Below, piece by piece: positions 8,664 to 19,267 of a stretch of 64,000 bases of DNA (the first letter of the stretch is position 1; every line of letters starts with the position of its first letter). A model generated the notes under the pieces. It saw only the letters and a list, made by a program, of their open reading frames with translations. It was not told the origin of the DNA and searched no databases. Location of the stretch: NCBI RefSeq assembly GCF_022647325.1, contig NZ_CP071405.1:2976001-3040000 (forward strand), given 5' to 3'. The stretch is from Pantoea deleyi (GTDB lineage Bacteria; Pseudomonadota; Gammaproteobacteria; Enterobacterales; Enterobacteriaceae). Both the position numbers and the translations under genes were made by a program.

Positions 8664-11018
8664 CTATTTTGCTGTCGCGACCTGCATGCCGTATGGCGCA
8701 TTTTCCAGGGCCAGATTCAGCACCTCTTCAATGCGTTTCACCGGGTGGATCTCCAGGTCGGCAATCACGTTCTGTGGAATATCTTCCAGATCACGCTTGT
8801 TGTCGTCCGGGATCAGCACGGTTTTGATGCCACCACGGTGTGCGGCCAGCAGTTTCTCTTTCAGTCCGCCAATCGGCAGCACCTGACCGCGCAGGGTGAT
8901 CTCACCGGTCATGGCCACATCCGCCCGCACCGGGTTCCCGGTCAGACAGGAGACCAGCGCCGTACACATGGCGATACCGGCACTCGGACCATCTTTCGGT
9001 GTGGCACCTTCAGGAACGTGAACGTGAATATCGCGTTTCTCGTAGAAGTCACCATTGATGCCCAGCTTCTCGGCACGGGCACGTACCACCGTCAGCGCAG
9101 CCTGAATCGACTCCTGCATCACCTCGCCCAGCGAACCGGTGTAGGTGAGCTTACCTTTGCCCGGCACGCAGGCGGTTTCGATGGTCAGCAGATCGCCGCC
9201 CACTTCCGTCCACGCCAGACCGGTGACCTGGCCCACGCGGTTTTCACTGTCGGCACGGCCATAGTCAAAGCGCTGAACGCCCAGGAAGTCCTTGAGGTTT
9301 TCGCCATTGATGGTGATGTGCTTTTTACTCTTGTCCATCAGCAGTGATTTCACCGCTTTACGGCACAGTTTCGACAGCTCACGCTCAAGGCTACGTACCC
9401 CGGCTTCGCGGGTGTAGTAACGGATGATGCCGATAATCGCGCTGTCCTCGACCGTAATCTCGCTGGCTTTCAGCGCGTTACGTTCGATCTGCTTGGTCAG
9501 CAGGTGCTGTTTGGCGATGTTCAGCTTCTCATCCTCGGTATAACCCGACAGACGGATGACTTCCATACGATCCAGCAGCGGTGCCGGAATGTTCATGGAG
9601 TTCGAGGTCGCCACGAACATCACATCTGAGAGGTCATAATCGACTTCCAGGTAATGGTCGTTGAACGCGATGTTCTGCTCAGGATCGAGCACTTCCAGCA
9701 GCGCAGACGCGGGATCGCCACGCATGTCGGAGGACATTTTGTCGATCTCATCCAGCAGGAACAGCGGGTTTTTCACCCCGACCTTGGCCATTTTCTGGAT
9801 CAGTTTACCCGGCATCGAGCCGATGTATGTCCGGCGGTGACCACGGATTTCTGCTTCATCACGCACGCCGCCCAGCGCCATACGCACATATTTGCGGCCA
9901 GTCGCTTTCGCGATCGACTGGCCCAGCGAGGTTTTACCGACACCTGGCGGTCCGACCAGGCACAGAATCGGGCCTTTAATTTTGCTGACGCGACTCTGCA
10001 CCGCAAGGTACTCAAGGATACGATCCTTCACGCGCTCCAGGCCGTAATGGTCGGTATCCAGAGTCTCCTGCGCCTTACGCAGATCTTTTTTCACTTTGCT
10101 GCGGGCGTTCCACGGAACCTGCACCATCCAGTCGATATAGCCGCGAACCACGGTTGCTTCCGCAGACATCGGGGACATCATTTTCAGCTTCTGCAGCTCA
10201 GCTTCCGCTTTCTCGCGCGCCTCTTCCGGCATTTTGGCCGCGTCGATTTTGCGTTTTAACGCTTCATACTCGTCAGGCGCGTCGTCCATCTCGCCCAGCT
10301 CTTTCTGAATCGCCTTCATCTGCTCATTCAGATAGTACTCGCGCTGGCTCTTCTCCATCTGCTTCTTGACGCGGTTGCGAATGCGCTTCTCAACCTGCAG
10401 CAGATCGATTTCAGATTCCATCATCGCCATCAGATATTCCAGACGCTCGTTGACGTCGGACATCTCCAGCACAGACTGTTTGTCGGCCAGCTTCAGCGGC
10501 ATATGTGCCGCAACGGTGTCGGCCAGGCGCGCCGCATCGTCAATGTTGTTCAGCGAGGTCAGAACCTCAGGGGGGATCTTTTTATTGAGTTTGATATAGC
10601 CTTCAAACTGATTGATCGCCGTGCGCACCAGGACTTCCTGCTCGCGCTCTTCGATCTCTGGCGACACCAGATATTCAGCTTGTGCCACGAAATGGTCACC
10701 GTTATCGGCCAGCGTCGTAATGTGGGCGCGCTGTAAACCTTCGACCAGAACTTTGACGGTGCCATCCGGCAGTTTCAGCATTTGCAATACAGATGCAACG
10801 GTCCCTACTGAGAAGAGATCGTTAATGCCAGGTTCATCCGTTGAAGCCTCTTTCTGTGCGACCAGCATGATTTTTTTATCATGATCCATTGCGGCTTCAA
10901 GGCACCGAATTGATTTTTCCCGGCCAACAAACAACGGAATTACCATGTGCGGATAAACCACCACGTCGCGCAGCGGCAACACGGGGATTTCAATGCGTTC
11001 AGAACGCTCAGGATTCAT
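8664..11018 (-). CDS. lon: ATP-dependent protease Lon
   Basis: This 784-residue AAA+ serine protease degrades misfolded and regulatory proteins. Domains in order are an N-terminal LON substrate domain (about 10-200), a coiled coil, an AAA+ module with Walker [10 protein letters not shown] near 356, and the protease domain. The catalytic serine is in PKDGPSAG and the catalytic lysine in [14 protein letters not shown]. Length equals E. coli Lon. A sigma-32 promoter is readable upstream (11101-11129) and a strong terminator downstream. It follows clpX as in E. coli. Confidence 0.98.
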   Translation of the reverse strand: MNPERSERIEIPVLPLRDVVVYPHMVIPLFVGREKSIRCLEAAMDHDKKIMLVAQKEASTDEPGINDLFSVGTVASVLQMLKLPDGTVKVLVEGLQRAHITTLADNGDHFVAQAEYLVSPEIEEREQEVLVRTAINQFEGYIKLNKKIPPEVLTSLNNIDDAARLADTVAAHMPLKLADKQSVLEMSDVNERLEYLMAMMESEIDLLQVEKRIRNRVKKQMEKSQREYYLNEQMKAIQKELGEMDDAPDEYEALKRKIDAAKMPEEAREKAEAELQKLKMMSPMSAEATVVRGYIDWMVQVPWNARSKVKKDLRKAQETLDTDHYGLERVKDRILEYLAVQSRVSKIKGPILCLVGPPGVGKTSLGQSIAKATGRKYVRMALGGVRDEAEIRGHRRTYIGSMPGKLIQKMAKVGVKNPLFLLDEIDKMSSDMRGDPASALLEVLDPEQNIAFNDHYLEVDYDLSDVMFVATSNSMNIPAPLLDRMEVIRLSGYTEDEKLNIAKQHLLTKQIERNALKASEITVEDSAIIGIIRYYTREAGVRSLERELSKLCRKAVKSLLMDKSKKHITINGENLKDFLGVQRFDYGRADSENRVGQVTGLAWTEVGGDLLTIETACVPGKGKLTYTGSLGEVMQESIQAALTVVRARAEKLGINGDFYEKRDIHVHVPEGATPKDGPSAGIAMCTALVSCLTGNPVRADVAMTGEITLRGQVLPIGGLKEKLLAAHRGGIKTVLIPDDNKRDLEDIPQNVIADLEIHPVKRIEEVLNLALENAPYGMQVATAK

Positions 11019-11100
11019 AGAGCTCTCTCTTTGTTTAATGTCCGCCAGGTGATGGGAACCGCATCAGGCAGGTATGCAGTTAAACCCACAGGTATCTGAG

Positions 11101-11129
11101 TATATGGGGATGATTGTCCGACATTCAAC
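11101..11129 (-). promoter_or_regulatory. Sigma-32 (heat-shock) promoter of lon
   Basis: Minus strand: -35 GTTGAATGT and -10 CCCCATATA, about 85 bp upstream of the lon start. The arrangement closely resembles the known E. coli lon heat-shock promoter and the sigma-32 consensus (CTTGAA / CCCCATNT). Confidence 0.75.
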
Positions 11130-11148
11130 GTCACAGAGGCGAGAAAAG

Positions 11149-11177
11149 CAAAAGGGGAAAGATTTTCCCCTTTTTTA
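11149..11177 (-). terminator. Terminator-like hairpin after clpX
   Basis: A long inverted repeat AAAAGGGGAAA/TTTTCCCCTTTT lies about 30 bp past the clpX stop. Read on the minus strand it ends in TTTT-G-CTTTT. The A/T-flanked stem makes it active in either direction in principle; it separates clpX from the lon promoter just downstream. Confidence 0.65.
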
Positions 11178-11204
11178 CGAGTACAACATGGACGATCTGT
11201 TTAT

Positions 11205-12476
11205 TTATTCGCCAGATGCCTGGGCTTCATGCTTACCGTAGATCAACATCGGGTCAGACTGACCATCAATAACTGATTCATCAATCACGACTTTCTCTAC
11301 ATCGTCCATGGAAGGCAGATCATACATCGTTTCCAGCAACGCGCCTTCTACGATTGAACGCAGACCACGCGCACCGGTTTTACGTGACATCGCCTTCTTG
11401 GCGATCGCCGTTAACGCCTCGTCACGGAACTCCAGCTCAACGCCTTCCAGGTTAAACAGCGCCTGGTACTGTTTGGTCAGGGCGTTTTTCGGTTCACGCA
11501 GGATCTGAATCAGCGCTTCTTCACTGAGCTCGCTCAGGGTGGCCACCACAGGCAGACGGCCGATGAACTCCGGAATCAGACCAAATTTGATCAGATCTTC
11601 AGGTTCGCACTGTGACAGCAGCTCGCCTTCGCTGGCTTTCTGCGATTTACCTTTGACGGTTGCGCCGAAGCCGATACCGGAGCCGGTTTCAACACGCTGC
11701 GAGATCACCTTATCCAGACCGGCGAATGCGCCGCCACAGATAAACAGGATCTTAGAGGTATCGACCTGCAGGAACTCCTGCTGCGGATGTTTACGCCCGC
11801 CCTGCGGTGGAACGGCGGCCACGGTGCCTTCGATCAGTTTCAGCAGAGCCTGCTGAACACCTTCGCCTGACACGTCGCGGGTAATCGACGGGTTGTCAGA
11901 CTTACGTGAAATTTTGTCGATTTCATCGATATAGACGATGCCGCGCTGCGCTTTCTGCACGTCGTAGTCGCACTTCTGCAGCAGTTTCTGGATGATGTTT
12001 TCAACGTCTTCACCCACGTAACCCGCTTCGGTCAGCGTGGTTGCATCCGCCATAGTGAAAGGCACATCGAGCAGGCGAGCCAGCGTTTCGGCCAGCAGTG
12101 TTTTACCGCTACCGGTCGGGCCGATCAGCAGGATGTTACTTTTGCCCAGTTCAATACCGTTGCTGGTATCGCCGTTACGCAGACGCTTGTAGTGGTTGTA
12201 GACCGCCACCGCCAGCACTTTCTTCGCTCTTTCCTGACCGATGACGTAATCATCGAGGTGATGGCGGATCTCATGTGGGGTAGGCAGAGCACTACGTTCG
12301 CGGTGCGGAGCGACTTCTTTAATCTCTTCGCGAATGATGTCGTTGCACAGGTCAACACACTCATCGCAGATATACACTGACGGCCCGGCAATCAGCTTTC
12401 GCACTTCATGCTGGCTTTTGCCGCAAAAAGAGCAGTACAGCAACTTTCCTGAACCGTCTTTGCGCTTATCTGTCAT
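11205..12476 (-). CDS. clpX: ATP-dependent Clp protease ATPase subunit ClpX
   Basis: This 423-residue AAA+ unfoldase feeds ssrA-tagged and other substrates to ClpP. The N-terminal zinc domain carries CSFC and CDECVDLC. Walker A is GPTGSGKT, the pore loop GYVGEDVE follows, and the ClpP-docking IGF-type loop is visible as GIGFGA. Length is within one residue of E. coli ClpX. It is 134 bp downstream of clpP on the same strand, enough for an extra promoter. Confidence 0.98.
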   Translation of the reverse strand: MTDKRKDGSGKLLYCSFCGKSQHEVRKLIAGPSVYICDECVDLCNDIIREEIKEVAPHRERSALPTPHEIRHHLDDYVIGQERAKKVLAVAVYNHYKRLRNGDTSNGIELGKSNILLIGPTGSGKTLLAETLARLLDVPFTMADATTLTEAGYVGEDVENIIQKLLQKCDYDVQKAQRGIVYIDEIDKISRKSDNPSITRDVSGEGVQQALLKLIEGTVAAVPPQGGRKHPQQEFLQVDTSKILFICGGAFAGLDKVISQRVETGSGIGFGATVKGKSQKASEGELLSQCEPEDLIKFGLIPEFIGRLPVVATLSELSEEALIQILREPKNALTKQYQALFNLEGVELEFRDEALTAIAKKAMSRKTGARGLRSIVEGALLETMYDLPSMDDVEKVVIDESVIDGQSDPMLIYGKHEAQASGE

Positions 12477-12610
12477 CAGTTAACCTCTTCCTGTTCTCAG
12501 GCCATACCCGCGTATGGCGCTGGCCGTGCAGAGACGGCCGAAATTCATTCAACCCATTACAGTACCGTTGTCCCGATAACTATAGACCAGGAACAACGGC
12601 AGGTCGGGTC

Positions 12611-13234
12611 TTATTGACGATGCGTCAGAATCGAATCGACTAATCCATACTCTACCGCTTCATTTGCAGAGAGGAAACGATCGCGCTCGGTATCACGCTC
12701 AATTTCTTCCAGCGTTTTACCGGTATGCTCGGCCATCAGCTCATTCATACGCTGCTTCACTTTCAGGATTTCGCGCGCATGGATTTCGATGTCGGTCGCC
12801 TGGCCCTGATAGCCGCCCAGCGGCTGGTGGATCATGACGCGTGAGTTAGGCAGGCAGAAACGCTTGCCTTTGGTGCCCGCCGTCAGCAGGAAAGCGCCCA
12901 TGGAGCAGGCCTGACCCATACAGATGGTGCTGACATCCGGTTTGATAAATTTCATGGTGTCGTAGATCGACATACCGGCCGTGATCACACCGCCCGGTGA
13001 GTTGATGTAGAGATAGATATCTTTTTCCGGATTCTCAGCTTCCAGAAACAGCATCTGCGCCACAATCAGATTCGCCATGTGGTCTTCAACCTGGCCGGTC
13101 AGAAAAATGACGCGCTCTTTCAGCAGACGGGAGTAGATGTCGTAAGAACGCTCACCACGCGAAGTTTGTTCAACCACCATTGGCACCAGCGCATTGTGCG
13201 GTGCAGTATATTCACGATCGCCACTGTATGACAT
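12611..13234 (-). CDS. clpP: ATP-dependent Clp protease proteolytic subunit ClpP
   Basis: This 207-residue serine protease has Ser111 in CSMGAFLL, the catalytic His in MIHQPLGG, and the catalytic Asp in the region [12 protein letters not shown]. The ATG at 13234 (MSYSGDREY) is used because it reproduces the family N terminus with its propeptide; an in-frame start at 13267 adds 11 unconserved residues. It forms the double-heptamer chamber that works with ClpX. A sigma-32 promoter lies 140-170 bp upstream. Confidence 0.97.
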   Translation of the reverse strand: MSYSGDREYTAPHNALVPMVVEQTSRGERSYDIYSRLLKERVIFLTGQVEDHMANLIVAQMLFLEAENPEKDIYLYINSPGGVITAGMSIYDTMKFIKPDVSTICMGQACSMGAFLLTAGTKGKRFCLPNSRVMIHQPLGGYQGQATDIEIHAREILKVKQRMNELMAEHTGKTLEEIERDTERDRFLSANEAVEYGLVDSILTHRQ

Positions 13235-13376
13235 TACCGTCTCCTGGATAAATTTCATTGGCAACATTCTGTACCGATTCTACGTAAGACGCGCGGGAAA
13301 CTCCACGCCGCATCTTTTCCGACACCTTCAGGACGGTTAATCAGCCAGCCTCACTCTCATTTCTGCATACTCCCAT

Positions 13377-13406
13377 TATCTGGGGATGCTGCACGCATGT
13401 TTCAAG
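13377..13406 (-). promoter_or_regulatory. Sigma-32 (heat-shock) promoter of clpP
   Basis: Minus strand: perfect -35 CTTGAAA, a 14-nt spacer, and -10 CCCCAGATA, one or two mismatches from the sigma-32 consensus. Predicted transcripts start about 135 nt upstream of the clpP ATG. It sits in the 335-bp gap between tig and clpP, which otherwise holds only the tig terminator. Confidence 0.78.
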
Positions 13407-13514
13407 CATAACAATCTTTTGCCTGTTCGCTAACCCGGAAAAAGCGATGCGTGAATAATTTGCCGATAAATTAAACAAATAGCTGCAAAGCACCCGGCGC
13501 CGGACGCAGAAGAC

Positions 13515-13546
13515 AAAAAAGCCCGCGACTTTTCAGTCACGGGCTC
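13515..13546 (-). terminator. Intrinsic terminator of tig
   Basis: On the minus strand GCCCGTGACT/AGTCGCGGGC (one G-T wobble) forms a hairpin with a 4-nt loop, followed by six T. It lies 25 bp past the tig stop. Confidence 0.88.
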
Positions 13547-13569
13547 AGCACAGAAGGTTAACTGAGTGA

Positions 13570-14874
13570 TCAGGCCTGAGCGGTCTGGTTCATCAGATCC
13601 TGGAAGTTGGTCTCTTTCTCGGTCACTTTAGCTTTCGCCAGGACCGCTTCAACCGCCTGCTCTTCCAGCGCGACGTTGCGCATGTTGTTCATCAGCTCGT
13701 TGTTCTTGCTGTAGAACTCGATCACTTCCTGCGGATCTTCATACGCAGAAGCCATCTCTTCAATCATGGTGTTCACGCGCGCGTCGTCTGCTTTCAGCTC
13801 GTGGGTACGAATCACTTCGCCCAGCAGAAGACCGACAACCACACGGCGTTTAGCCTGCTCTTCAAACAGTTCGCGTGGCAGTTCCAGCGCCTGTTTTTCG
13901 TTGCCACCAAAGCGCTGTGCAGCCTGACGACGCAGAACGTCGATTTCGCTGTCGATCAGGGCTGCAGGAACGTCGATTTCGTTCGCTGCGACCAGGCCGT
14001 CGATAGCCTGAGACTTGATACGGTTGCGGATTGCGCCTTTCAGCTCGCGATCCATGTTTTTACGCACTTCGGTACGCAGGCCAGCGACGGAACCATCTTC
14101 AACGCCGAAACGTTTGATGAACTCTTCGGTCAGCTCTGGCAGTTCGCGCGTTTCAACTTTCTTCAGCACGATCTCGAACTTCGCATCTTTCCCTTTCAGG
14201 GTTTCTGCGTGGTAGTCGTCCGGGAATTTCACGTCGATAGTGAACGTTTCGCCCGCTTTGTGACCCACAACGCCTTCTTCGAAGCCTGGGATCATGCGGC
14301 CCTGGCCCATGGCCAGAACGAAATCAGAGGCTTTGCCGCCTTCGAACTCTTCGCCATCAACAGAACCGTTGAAATCGAGCGTTGCACGATCTTCCGGGCC
14401 TGCAGCCGCGTCGCTTTCGATCCAGTTGGCCTGCTGCTTGCGCAGGGTGTCCAGCATGGTGTCAACGTCAGCGTCGGTCACTTCAACCAGCGGTTTTTCA
14501 ACTTCGATGTTTTCCAGGCCTTTCAGCTCAACTTCCGGATAAACTTCGAACTCAACCGCGTAGGTGAAGTCCTGACCTTCTTTGTATTCGCCTGGCACGT
14601 AGTTTGGTGCGCCAGCCGGATTAATTTTTTCTTTGATGATGGCATCAACGAAGTTGCGCGTCATCAGCTCGCCCAGCACGTCCTGACGAACAGAAGCGCC
14701 GTAACGCTGTTCAACGATGTTCATCGGCACTTTGCCTTTACGGAAACCGTCGATGCGAACTTTCCTGGCAACGTCAACCAGTTCTTTTTTTACTGCGCTT
14801 GCGATGCTGTCAGCAGCGACAGTAATCGTAATGCGACGGCCCAGGCCCTGAGTGGTCTCTACAGAAACTTGCAT
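13570..14874 (-). CDS. tig: Trigger factor (ribosome-bound chaperone/PPIase)
   Basis: This 434-residue protein binds at the ribosome exit tunnel. The ribosome-binding loop is seen as [12 protein letters not shown] near residue 43-54. The FKBP-type PPIase domain spans about 150-245 ([13 protein letters not shown] to KFEIVLKKV), and the remainder is the C-terminal chaperone arms. Length is close to E. coli (432). It is flanked by bolA upstream and clpP downstream on the same strand, each separated by an intrinsic terminator. Confidence 0.97.
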   Translation of the reverse strand: MQVSVETTQGLGRRITITVAADSIASAVKKELVDVARKVRIDGFRKGKVPMNIVEQRYGASVRQDVLGELMTRNFVDAIIKEKINPAGAPNYVPGEYKEGQDFTYAVEFEVYPEVELKGLENIEVEKPLVEVTDADVDTMLDTLRKQQANWIESDAAAGPEDRATLDFNGSVDGEEFEGGKASDFVLAMGQGRMIPGFEEGVVGHKAGETFTIDVKFPDDYHAETLKGKDAKFEIVLKKVETRELPELTEEFIKRFGVEDGSVAGLRTEVRKNMDRELKGAIRNRIKSQAIDGLVAANEIDVPAALIDSEIDVLRRQAAQRFGGNEKQALELPRELFEEQAKRRVVVGLLLGEVIRTHELKADDARVNTMIEEMASAYEDPQEVIEFYSKNNELMNNMRNVALEEQAVEAVLAKAKVTEKETNFQDLMNQTAQA

Positions 14875-15130
14875 CTTGTTACCTCAAAAAATCACGTGCT
14901 CGGTCAACTTCAGACACCACACATCGTGAAATGCGCCGTATCTAACAACCGGGACGGCTTCCGTGAAGAGAACCTGATCCCTGTTACCAGAAGCGTCCCG
15001 AAGACATTCCGGAAAAATAGACGCAGCATTATAGCGACATCACCGGAATGAGTCGAGGACGCTAACTCACCACTTTTCAGCAACTTTGCTGCTTTTTTGA
15101 GCCAGGGATCGCGTTTATCGCTAAATAAAT

Positions 15131-15156
15131 GAAAAAACGGCCCGCAGGCCGTTCAG
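15131..15156 (-). terminator. Intrinsic terminator of bolA
   Basis: On the minus strand ACGGCC/GGCCGT with a 4-nt loop is followed by TTTTTTC. It begins 14 bp past the bolA stop. The 293-bp stretch from here to tig should therefore contain the tig promoter. Confidence 0.82.
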
Positions 15157-15167
15157 GAGAAGGGAGA

Positions 15168-15482
15168 TCAGGCGAGCGTACCGGCCCCCCGGCAGTTGGG
15201 GGACGCGAGTACCGTATCCTGCAATCCTTCCCACTCTTTCAGCGTGTAGGTATGCAGGGCCAGGGCGTGAACGCTGCCCGCTAATTCCGCCGCCAGTTCG
15301 CCGTAGATGAGGCGATGACGCGCCAGAAAACGCTGGCCCGCAAAGCAGTCGCTGACAATCACCACTTTAAAGTGGCTTTCAGACCCGGCGGGCACGTTGT
15401 GACGGTAACTTTCGTCATGCACTTCCAGATGAGCTGGCTGAAACGCCACACGCAGCTTTTCTTCTATTTGTTCGCGGATCAT
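15168..15482 (-). CDS. bolA: BolA family stress/iron-sulfur regulator
   Basis: This 104-residue protein opens [14 protein letters not shown] and carries the BolA-fold segments HLEVHDES and [12 protein letters not shown], plus the helix [13 protein letters not shown]. BolA partners monothiol glutaredoxin in Fe-S homeostasis and affects cell shape and biofilm genes in stationary phase. It is divergent from yajG across 285 bp and upstream of tig, as in E. coli. Confidence 0.94.
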   Translation of the reverse strand: MIREQIEEKLRVAFQPAHLEVHDESYRHNVPAGSESHFKVVIVSDCFAGQRFLARHRLIYGELAAELAGSVHALALHTYTLKEWEGLQDTVLASPNCRGAGTLA

Positions 15483-15767
15483 GGCTATTACTCCTCAATG
15501 GCGAGCGCAGTGCCCCATCTCATTCAATCTTAGTCGCTTTTTGTGCGCTTACCCGTCAGCAGAAGGTAAATTTTGCATTTGTGATCTGCACGTAAACCGC
15601 GCGCATCATACCCCAGCTGAAACGAACCGCAACCCCGCCGCCGGAAGCGCCGTTTAAATCGATTTCAGACACAATTTCACCTGCGACAGGGCTTTTTTCA
15701 CTGCCGGGCAATGCTATGATGGCCGCAGTTTTTGCAAACCAACCCCCTGACACCAACGAGAAAAAGT

Positions 15768-16346
15768 ATGTTGAAAAAACTGTTATTCCCACTGTTGGCT
15801 GCGTTTGTTTTGGCCGGCTGTGCAACCAGCAATACTACCCTGACTATCCAGCCTAAAATTGAGCTGCCACAGCAGGATCCGGGTCTGATGGGCGTGACCG
15901 TCAGCATCAACGGCGCCGACCAGCGTAAAGATCAGGCGCTGGCAAAAGTGAACCGTGACGGTCAGTTAGTGACCTTAACCCCATCGCGCGATCTGCGTTT
16001 CCTGCTGCAGGAAGTGCTGGAGAAGCAGATGACCGCACGCGGATATATGATCGGTCCTGATGGCGCGGTCGACCTGCAGATTGTGGTCAATAACCTCTAT
16101 GCCGATGTGACGCAGGGTAACGTGCGCTACAGCATCACCACCAAAGCGGACATCTCTATCATCGCTACCGCGAAAAACGGCAACAAGCAGGTTAAAAACT
16201 ACCGCCAGACTTACAGCGTAGAAGGCGCGTTCAACGCCAGCAACCAGAAGATTACCAACGCCGTGAATGCCACCATGAGCGACGTGATCGCCGATATGGC
16301 GCAGGACACCAGCGTCAACGACTTCATTAAACAGAACGCCCGTTAA
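15768..16346 (+). CDS. yajG: Outer-membrane lipoprotein YajG
   Basis: This 192-residue lipoprotein has signal MLKKLLFPLLAAFVLAGC with lipobox LAGC, giving acylated Cys18. The ATG at 15768 is used because an in-frame start at 15732 would put a charged tail ahead of the signal. The function of YajG is unknown; it is conserved immediately upstream of ampG, which is 54 bp further on the same strand. A small GC-rich hairpin in that gap (about 16357-16380) lacks a real T-tract, so co-transcription with ampG is likely. Confidence 0.92.
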   Translation: MLKKLLFPLLAAFVLAGCATSNTTLTIQPKIELPQQDPGLMGVTVSINGADQRKDQALAKVNRDGQLVTLTPSRDLRFLLQEVLEKQMTARGYMIGPDGAVDLQIVVNNLYADVTQGNVRYSITTKADISIIATAKNGNKQVKNYRQTYSVEGAFNASNQKITNAVNATMSDVIADMAQDTSVNDFIKQNAR

Positions 16347-16400
16347 TTTCTCCTCCCTGCCCTGCCTCGCGCAGGGCACTTTGTTATCTGCAGGATGCGC

Positions 16401-17891
16401 ATGAATCACTATCTCCGCCTCTTCCGCCAGAAAAACGCCGCCGTCCTGTTACTCCTCGGTTTTGCTTCCGGACTGCCGCTGGCACTGACTTCCGGCACGT
16501 TGCAGGCATGGATGACGGTGGACAATGTCGATCTGAAAACCATCGGTTTCTTTTCACTGGTCGGCCAGGCCTATGTCTTTAAATTTCTCTGGTCGCCGAT
16601 GATGGACCGCTACACGCCGCCGTTTCTGGGCCGGCGTCGCGGCTGGTTGCTGGTAAGCCAGCTGGCGCTGGTGGGCGGCATTCTCGCCATGGGCTTTCTG
16701 CAGCCCGGACGCGATCTGACTCTGATGGCCGCGCTGGCGGTGCTGATTGCCTTCTGTTCCGCCTCGCAGGATATCGTGTTTGACGCCTGGAAAACGGACA
16801 TCCTGCCGCCGGAGGAGCGCGGCAGCGGCGCAGCGATCACCGTGCTGGGCTACCGGCTGGCGATGCTGATTTCGGGCGGGCTGGCGCTGTGGCTGGCTGA
16901 TCGCTATCTGGGCTGGCAGGCCACCTACTGGCTGATGGCGCTGATGATGGTGCCGGGGATTATCGCGACGCTGATGGCCAGCGAGCCGGACACGCGCATT
17001 GCCACGCCCCACTCGCTGCGTCAGGCGGTCGTCGATCCGCTGAAGGATTTCTTCCAGCGCAACAATGCGTGGCTGCTGATTACCCTGATCATTCTTTACA
17101 AGCTGGGCGATGCCTTTGCCGCCTCGCTGACCACCACCTTTCTGATTCGCGGCGTCGGCTTCAACGCCGGTGACGTCGGCCTGGTCAACAAGACCCTGGG
17201 CCTGCTGGCGACGATTATCGGCGCCCTGTACGGCGGCGTGCTGATGCAGCGCCTGAGCCTGTTCCGCGCGCTGCTGATTTTTGGCGTGCTACAGGCGGTG
17301 TCCAACTTTGGCTACTGGCTGCTGGCGGTGACCGACAAACAACTGTGGAGTATGGCCAGCGCGGTCTTCGTTGAAAATCTCTGTGGCGGGATGGGCACCG
17401 CGGCCTTTGTCGCCCTGCTGATGACACTCTGTAACAAATCGTTTTCGGCAACCCAGTTTGCGCTGCTCTCGGCGCTCTCGGCGGTCGGCAGGGTCTATGT
17501 CGGCCCGGCAGCTGGCTGGCTGGTCGAGCTGTGGGGCTGGCCGACGTTTTATGCTTTCACAGTGGTAGCCGGTCTGCCGGGTCTGCTGCTGCTGCTGTTT
17601 TGCCGTCAGACGCTGAATCAGGTGGAGCGGAGTGGCAAATTCCTCACGCGCAGCTACTATCCTCATGGCTATCGCTGGACGAATCGTCTGTTTGCAACCG
17701 GGTGCGGTATTCTGGCGCTCTGGCTGGTGGCGCTGGCAATGGATGCGCTGGGCTGGACGGCACTTTCGTCATGGCTGACGCATCTGTTTGAGCTGGGCAT
17801 GACGCTCGCCCTGCTGGCGGTGCTGGCTGGCGTGCTGCTGGACTACCGGGCGCTGAAAAAAACGCCTGTGCACCCTGCATCCGACGCTTAA
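16401..17891 (+). CDS. ampG: Muropeptide MFS transporter AmpG
   Basis: This product of about 496 residues is an inner-membrane permease importing GlcNAc-anhydroMurNAc peptides for cell-wall recycling and, where present, AmpC induction. It has the family N terminus ILLGFASGLPLAL-like (LLLGFASGLPLALTSGTL) and about 14 hydrophobic segments. The ATG at 16401 has AGGA five bases upstream; an ATG six bases earlier abuts that site. Position between yajG and cyoA matches E. coli. Confidence 0.95.
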   Translation: MNHYLRLFRQKNAAVLLLLGFASGLPLALTSGTLQAWMTVDNVDLKTIGFFSLVGQAYVFKFLWSPMMDRYTPPFLGRRRGWLLVSQLALVGGILAMGFLQPGRDLTLMAALAVLIAFCSASQDIVFDAWKTDILPPEERGSGAAITVLGYRLAMLISGGLALWLADRYLGWQATYWLMALMMVPGIIATLMASEPDTRIATPHSLRQAVVDPLKDFFQRNNAWLLITLIILYKLGDAFAASLTTTFLIRGVGFNAGDVGLVNKTLGLLATIIGALYGGVLMQRLSLFRALLIFGVLQAVSNFGYWLLAVTDKQLWSMASAVFVENLCGGMGTAAFVALLMTLCNKSFSATQFALLSALSAVGRVYVGPAAGWLVELWGWPTFYAFTVVAGLPGLLLLLFCRQTLNQVERSGKFLTRSYYPHGYRWTNRLFATGCGILALWLVALAMDALGWTALSSWLTHLFELGMTLALLAVLAGVLLDYRALKKTPVHPASDA

Positions 17892-18258
17892 GCGAAATCG
17901 ATAGGTTGACGGACCGTGGCTTATTTTTTTGACAGCCGAAAAAGCCGCGGTCATTTATCATCGCGTGTTATTTTCAAAAAATAACAATATGGCCTGAGGA
18001 GACGCAGACTGAATACTAAAAACCGGTGAGCAATTACTTTAGTTAAATTTCATCACACAAATGATGCAGACTTGTTAAATATTTGGGAGTTAAAAGTAAG
18101 GGTTATTCCTTTCCCTGATTTTTTCGCGGTGGCTTCCATTGGTTTTTGTTATATTGGTGCCAACTGCTTGTCTGCGTTAATTATTTGTCACCTGGCGCAA
18201 CATCTGTGACACCCCTAGCAAAAGGTGTCAACACGTATCTGACACATTCTTAAGCTGG
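17892..18258. other. Non-coding region upstream of cyoA
   Basis: There is no credible gene in this AT-rich stretch. Seen here are a GACCGYGGCTT/AAGCCGCGGTC inverted repeat just after ampG (about 17920-17953, possible ampG terminator though without a clear T-tract) and a short perfect hairpin GTTATTTT/AAAATAAC (17967-17985). Several GTTAA-type repeats further right resemble ArcA-binding elements. The cyoA core promoter follows directly. Confidence 0.5.
18176..18190. promoter_or_regulatory. Candidate ArcA box upstream of cyoA
   Basis: GTTAATTATTTGTCA is a good match to the ArcA repeat pattern GTTAATTANNTGTTA. It lies about 70 bp upstream of the predicted cyoA -35. In E. coli cyo is repressed by ArcA-P (and Fnr) at low oxygen. 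Binding is inferred from the match and the operon. Confidence 0.45.
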
Positions 18259-18287
18259 TTTACACTGCATAAACCTTCCCGTAAAAT
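18259..18287 (+). promoter_or_regulatory. Sigma-70 promoter of cyoABCDE
   Basis: TTTACA and TAAAAT are separated by exactly 17 bp, each one mismatch from consensus. This would give a 5' leader of about 43 nt before the cyoA ATG. It is the best core promoter in the 445-bp gap. Confidence 0.7.
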
Positions 18288-18336
18288 GCGCGCACACTTA
18301 AACGACAATAGAGCCCTTTGTCATTGAGGTCGTTAA

Positions 18337-19263
18337 ATGAGACTCAGTAAATACAATAAAAGTTTGGGGATTTTGTCATTAATTGCAGGCACTTTATTAA
18401 TGAGTGGCTGCGATAGTGCATTGTTAAATCCCAAAGGACAGATTGCACTGGAGCAACGTTCGCTGATACTGACTGCCTTTGGCCTGATGTTGATCGTCGT
18501 GATTCCCGCAGTCCTGATGGCCGTGGTGTTTGCCTGGAAGTATCGGGCGTCCAACACGAATGCGAAGTACAGCCCTAACTGGTCACACTCTAACAAAGTG
18601 GAAGCCGTGGTCTGGACCATTCCGATCCTGATCATTCTCTTCCTCAGCGTGCTGACCTGGAAATCGACCCATGCACTGGAGCCCAGCAAACCGCTGCAAT
18701 CCGATGTGAAGCCGGTTGAGATCGATGTGGTTGCACTGGACTGGAAATGGTTGTTCATTTACCCGGAACAGGGTATTGCGACCGTGAACCAGATTGCCTT
18801 CCCGGCAAATACTCCGGTGAACTTCAAAATCACCTCTAACTCCGTCATGAACTCTTTCTTCATCCCAACGCTCGGCAGCCAGATCTATGCGATGGCTGGT
18901 ATGCAGACCAAGCTGCATCTGATTGCGAATGAGCCGGGAACTTTCGACGGTATCTCTGCGAACTTCAGTGGTCGTGGTTTCTCTGGCATGAAGTTCAAAG
19001 CCATTGCAACCAAAGACGATGCGGAATTCCAGCAGTGGGTGGCTAAAGTTAAAGCAGCCCCTAACACGCTGACTACCATGGATGATTTCGAGAAGGTGGC
19101 TGTGCCAAGCGAAAATCACCCGGTGGAATATTTCTCTTCAGCTGATCCGAAACTGTTCATGCAAGTCATCGACAAGTTCAAGATGAGCCACGGGAAAATG
19201 GACATGCCACAGCATGAAGGTATGGACATGAGTCACACCGCTTCCGCGGGAGCCGAGGAATAA
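18337..19263 (+). CDS. cyoA: Cytochrome bo3 ubiquinol oxidase subunit II
   Basis: This 308-residue subunit is a lipoprotein: signal ending in LMSGC (acylated Cys near 26), two transmembrane helices (about 45-70 and 90-110), and a periplasmic cupredoxin domain that lacks the CuA ligands, as in quinol oxidases. The C terminus is His/Met-rich. It is the first gene of cyoABCDE and is followed by cyoB after 4 bp. Confidence 0.97.
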   Translation: MRLSKYNKSLGILSLIAGTLLMSGCDSALLNPKGQIALEQRSLILTAFGLMLIVVIPAVLMAVVFAWKYRASNTNAKYSPNWSHSNKVEAVVWTIPILIILFLSVLTWKSTHALEPSKPLQSDVKPVEIDVVALDWKWLFIYPEQGIATVNQIAFPANTPVNFKITSNSVMNSFFIPTLGSQIYAMAGMQTKLHLIANEPGTFDGISANFSGRGFSGMKFKAIATKDDAEFQQWVAKVKAAPNTLTTMDDFEKVAVPSENHPVEYFSSADPKLFMQVIDKFKMSHGKMDMPQHEGMDMSHTASAGAEE

Positions 19264-19267
19264 TACG

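Noticed and set aside
13801..15051. Open frame of 416 codons antisense to tig
   Set aside because: Trigger factor is well supported on the other strand; the antisense product is Phe/His-rich with no recognisable family.
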